Shown: in pieces, positions 22,556 through 23,207 of the stretch
How the letters are laid out: each line of letters starts with the position of its first letter
Position numbering within the stretch: position 1 is the first letter of the stretch
Origin: Chromera velia
Lineage: Eukaryota > Sar > Chromeraceae
Direction of reading: 5' to 3'
Length of the DNA: 23,207 bases
Assembly: GCA_018398765.1 (NCBI GenBank)
Contig: JAHBMJ010001317.1
Location: 90,293 to 113,499, forward strand
Position numbers and translations under genes: made by a program
The notes under the pieces: generated by a model
Databases searched by the model: none
What the model was told of the DNA's origin: nothing
What the model saw: only the letters and a program-made list of their open reading frames with translations

Positions 22556-23207
22556 CTGCGTTGGTTTCAGCGGGGGCAGGATGGAGGGAGGCGTGAGAAA
22601 GAAAAAATCTTCAGGTCGCTCCTCCTCTAATCAGTCTGTTTGAGGCGGTGGCCTGTCAACTCACCTTGACAGAGGTCTCGAGGAAGGCTCCTTGTTCTTT
22701 CGCAGGGAAGCGGTGTAAGTCCTTTTTCTAGGTTTTCCCCCCAAGATTCTCGATCGTTTGTACAGGTGTTTTAAGATCAGAAAACAGAGCAGAGAATCAG
22801 TGAGACGACCGGGTTGTCTGCGACACCTCCCTATCCTTTGTCGATGCTTTTTCTTGCTCCATTTTTCGGTCTCTGCTCTCACCTTGTCACTCAGCGAGCC
22901 TTGCTAACTTTTTGCGGCAGCAAGAGGATCGATCCTTGTCTGGTGCACATCCATGACACACACTGCATGCCGTGAGTTTCAGTGACCAACATTGACCGGC
23001 AACCACCCAAGATCACTTCCTTCTGTCTCAGTTAATTTCCATCATGCATCCATCATGCATGCATGCGCGGTATTTAATTTGAGGATCAAAAGATCTGACG
23101 CAAGCAAGCTTGCGAACGGCCCCGGAAAGCAAGAAAAATGAGAACTTCACGATTGACGCACGCAGGCCAGCCGATCGGGCAGTCGCGCCGACCCCCCCCC
23201 CCCCCCC
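22556..23207. other. Upstream end of the giant gene and scaffold end
   Basis: A donor-like AAG|GTGAGT at 22665/22664 closes a short frame in phase with the exon starting at 22555. The first exons of the giant gene therefore probably lie here or beyond the window. ATGCATCC/ATGCATGC motifs occur near 23041-23068. The sequence ends in 16 C. No other gene is supported. Confidence 0.45.

Overview
This is nuclear DNA from a eukaryote with intron-rich genes, most likely a protist or alga. The introns run from about 0.2 to 0.7 kb and often carry (CA)n, (CT)n or (GAAA)n microsatellites. Coding exons are GC-neutral to GC-rich, and a 5'-truncated LINE-type retrotransposon is present. The style fits a chromerid or related alveolate alga, but that is an impression and not a demonstrated assignment. 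The window starts and ends in G/C homopolymer tracts. Its two internal gaps (4659 and 11899-11925) also touch C runs, so it looks like a scaffold broken at such tracts.

Layout. 566-2628 (+) is a two-exon FAD-dependent amine-oxidase/renalase-like flavoprotein. 2629-4049 has no gene I can support and holds AT-rich repeat relics and CA/CT microsatellites. 4050-6358 (-) is a four-exon gene of unknown function, reconstructed here through phase-consistent splice sites. 7009-8265 (+) is a two-exon BCP/PrxQ-type peroxiredoxin with a Lys-rich N-terminus. 8266-11105 is a repeat zone: a decayed, inverted LINE 3' end (about 9069-9240), then a 5'-truncated LINE (about 9630-11105, +) ending in four ATCCT units. 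11986 to at least 22555 (-) appears to be one very large gene of at least 12 recognised coding exons, about 2,000 residues. Its C-terminal third is the best find of the window: a ubiquitin-like domain followed by a PARP-type ADP-ribosyltransferase domain with an H-Y-E triad.

The ubiquitin-like domain only becomes visible when two exons are joined across a 705-nt intron. The joined residues align with ubiquitin without gaps up to about position 71 and keep I3, F4, G10, K27, I30, D32, E34, G35, P37, R42, F45, G47, K48, Q49, S65, T66 and L67. The PARP domain is interrupted near its end by a frame change at a run of five G (coding strand). This is either a homopolymer error or mutation, or a very short intron.

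The genes are unrelated single-copy housekeeping or regulatory genes and not an operon-like system. The flavoprotein and peroxiredoxin are redox enzymes, and the large gene joins ubiquitin-like and ADP-ribosylation modules in one polypeptide.
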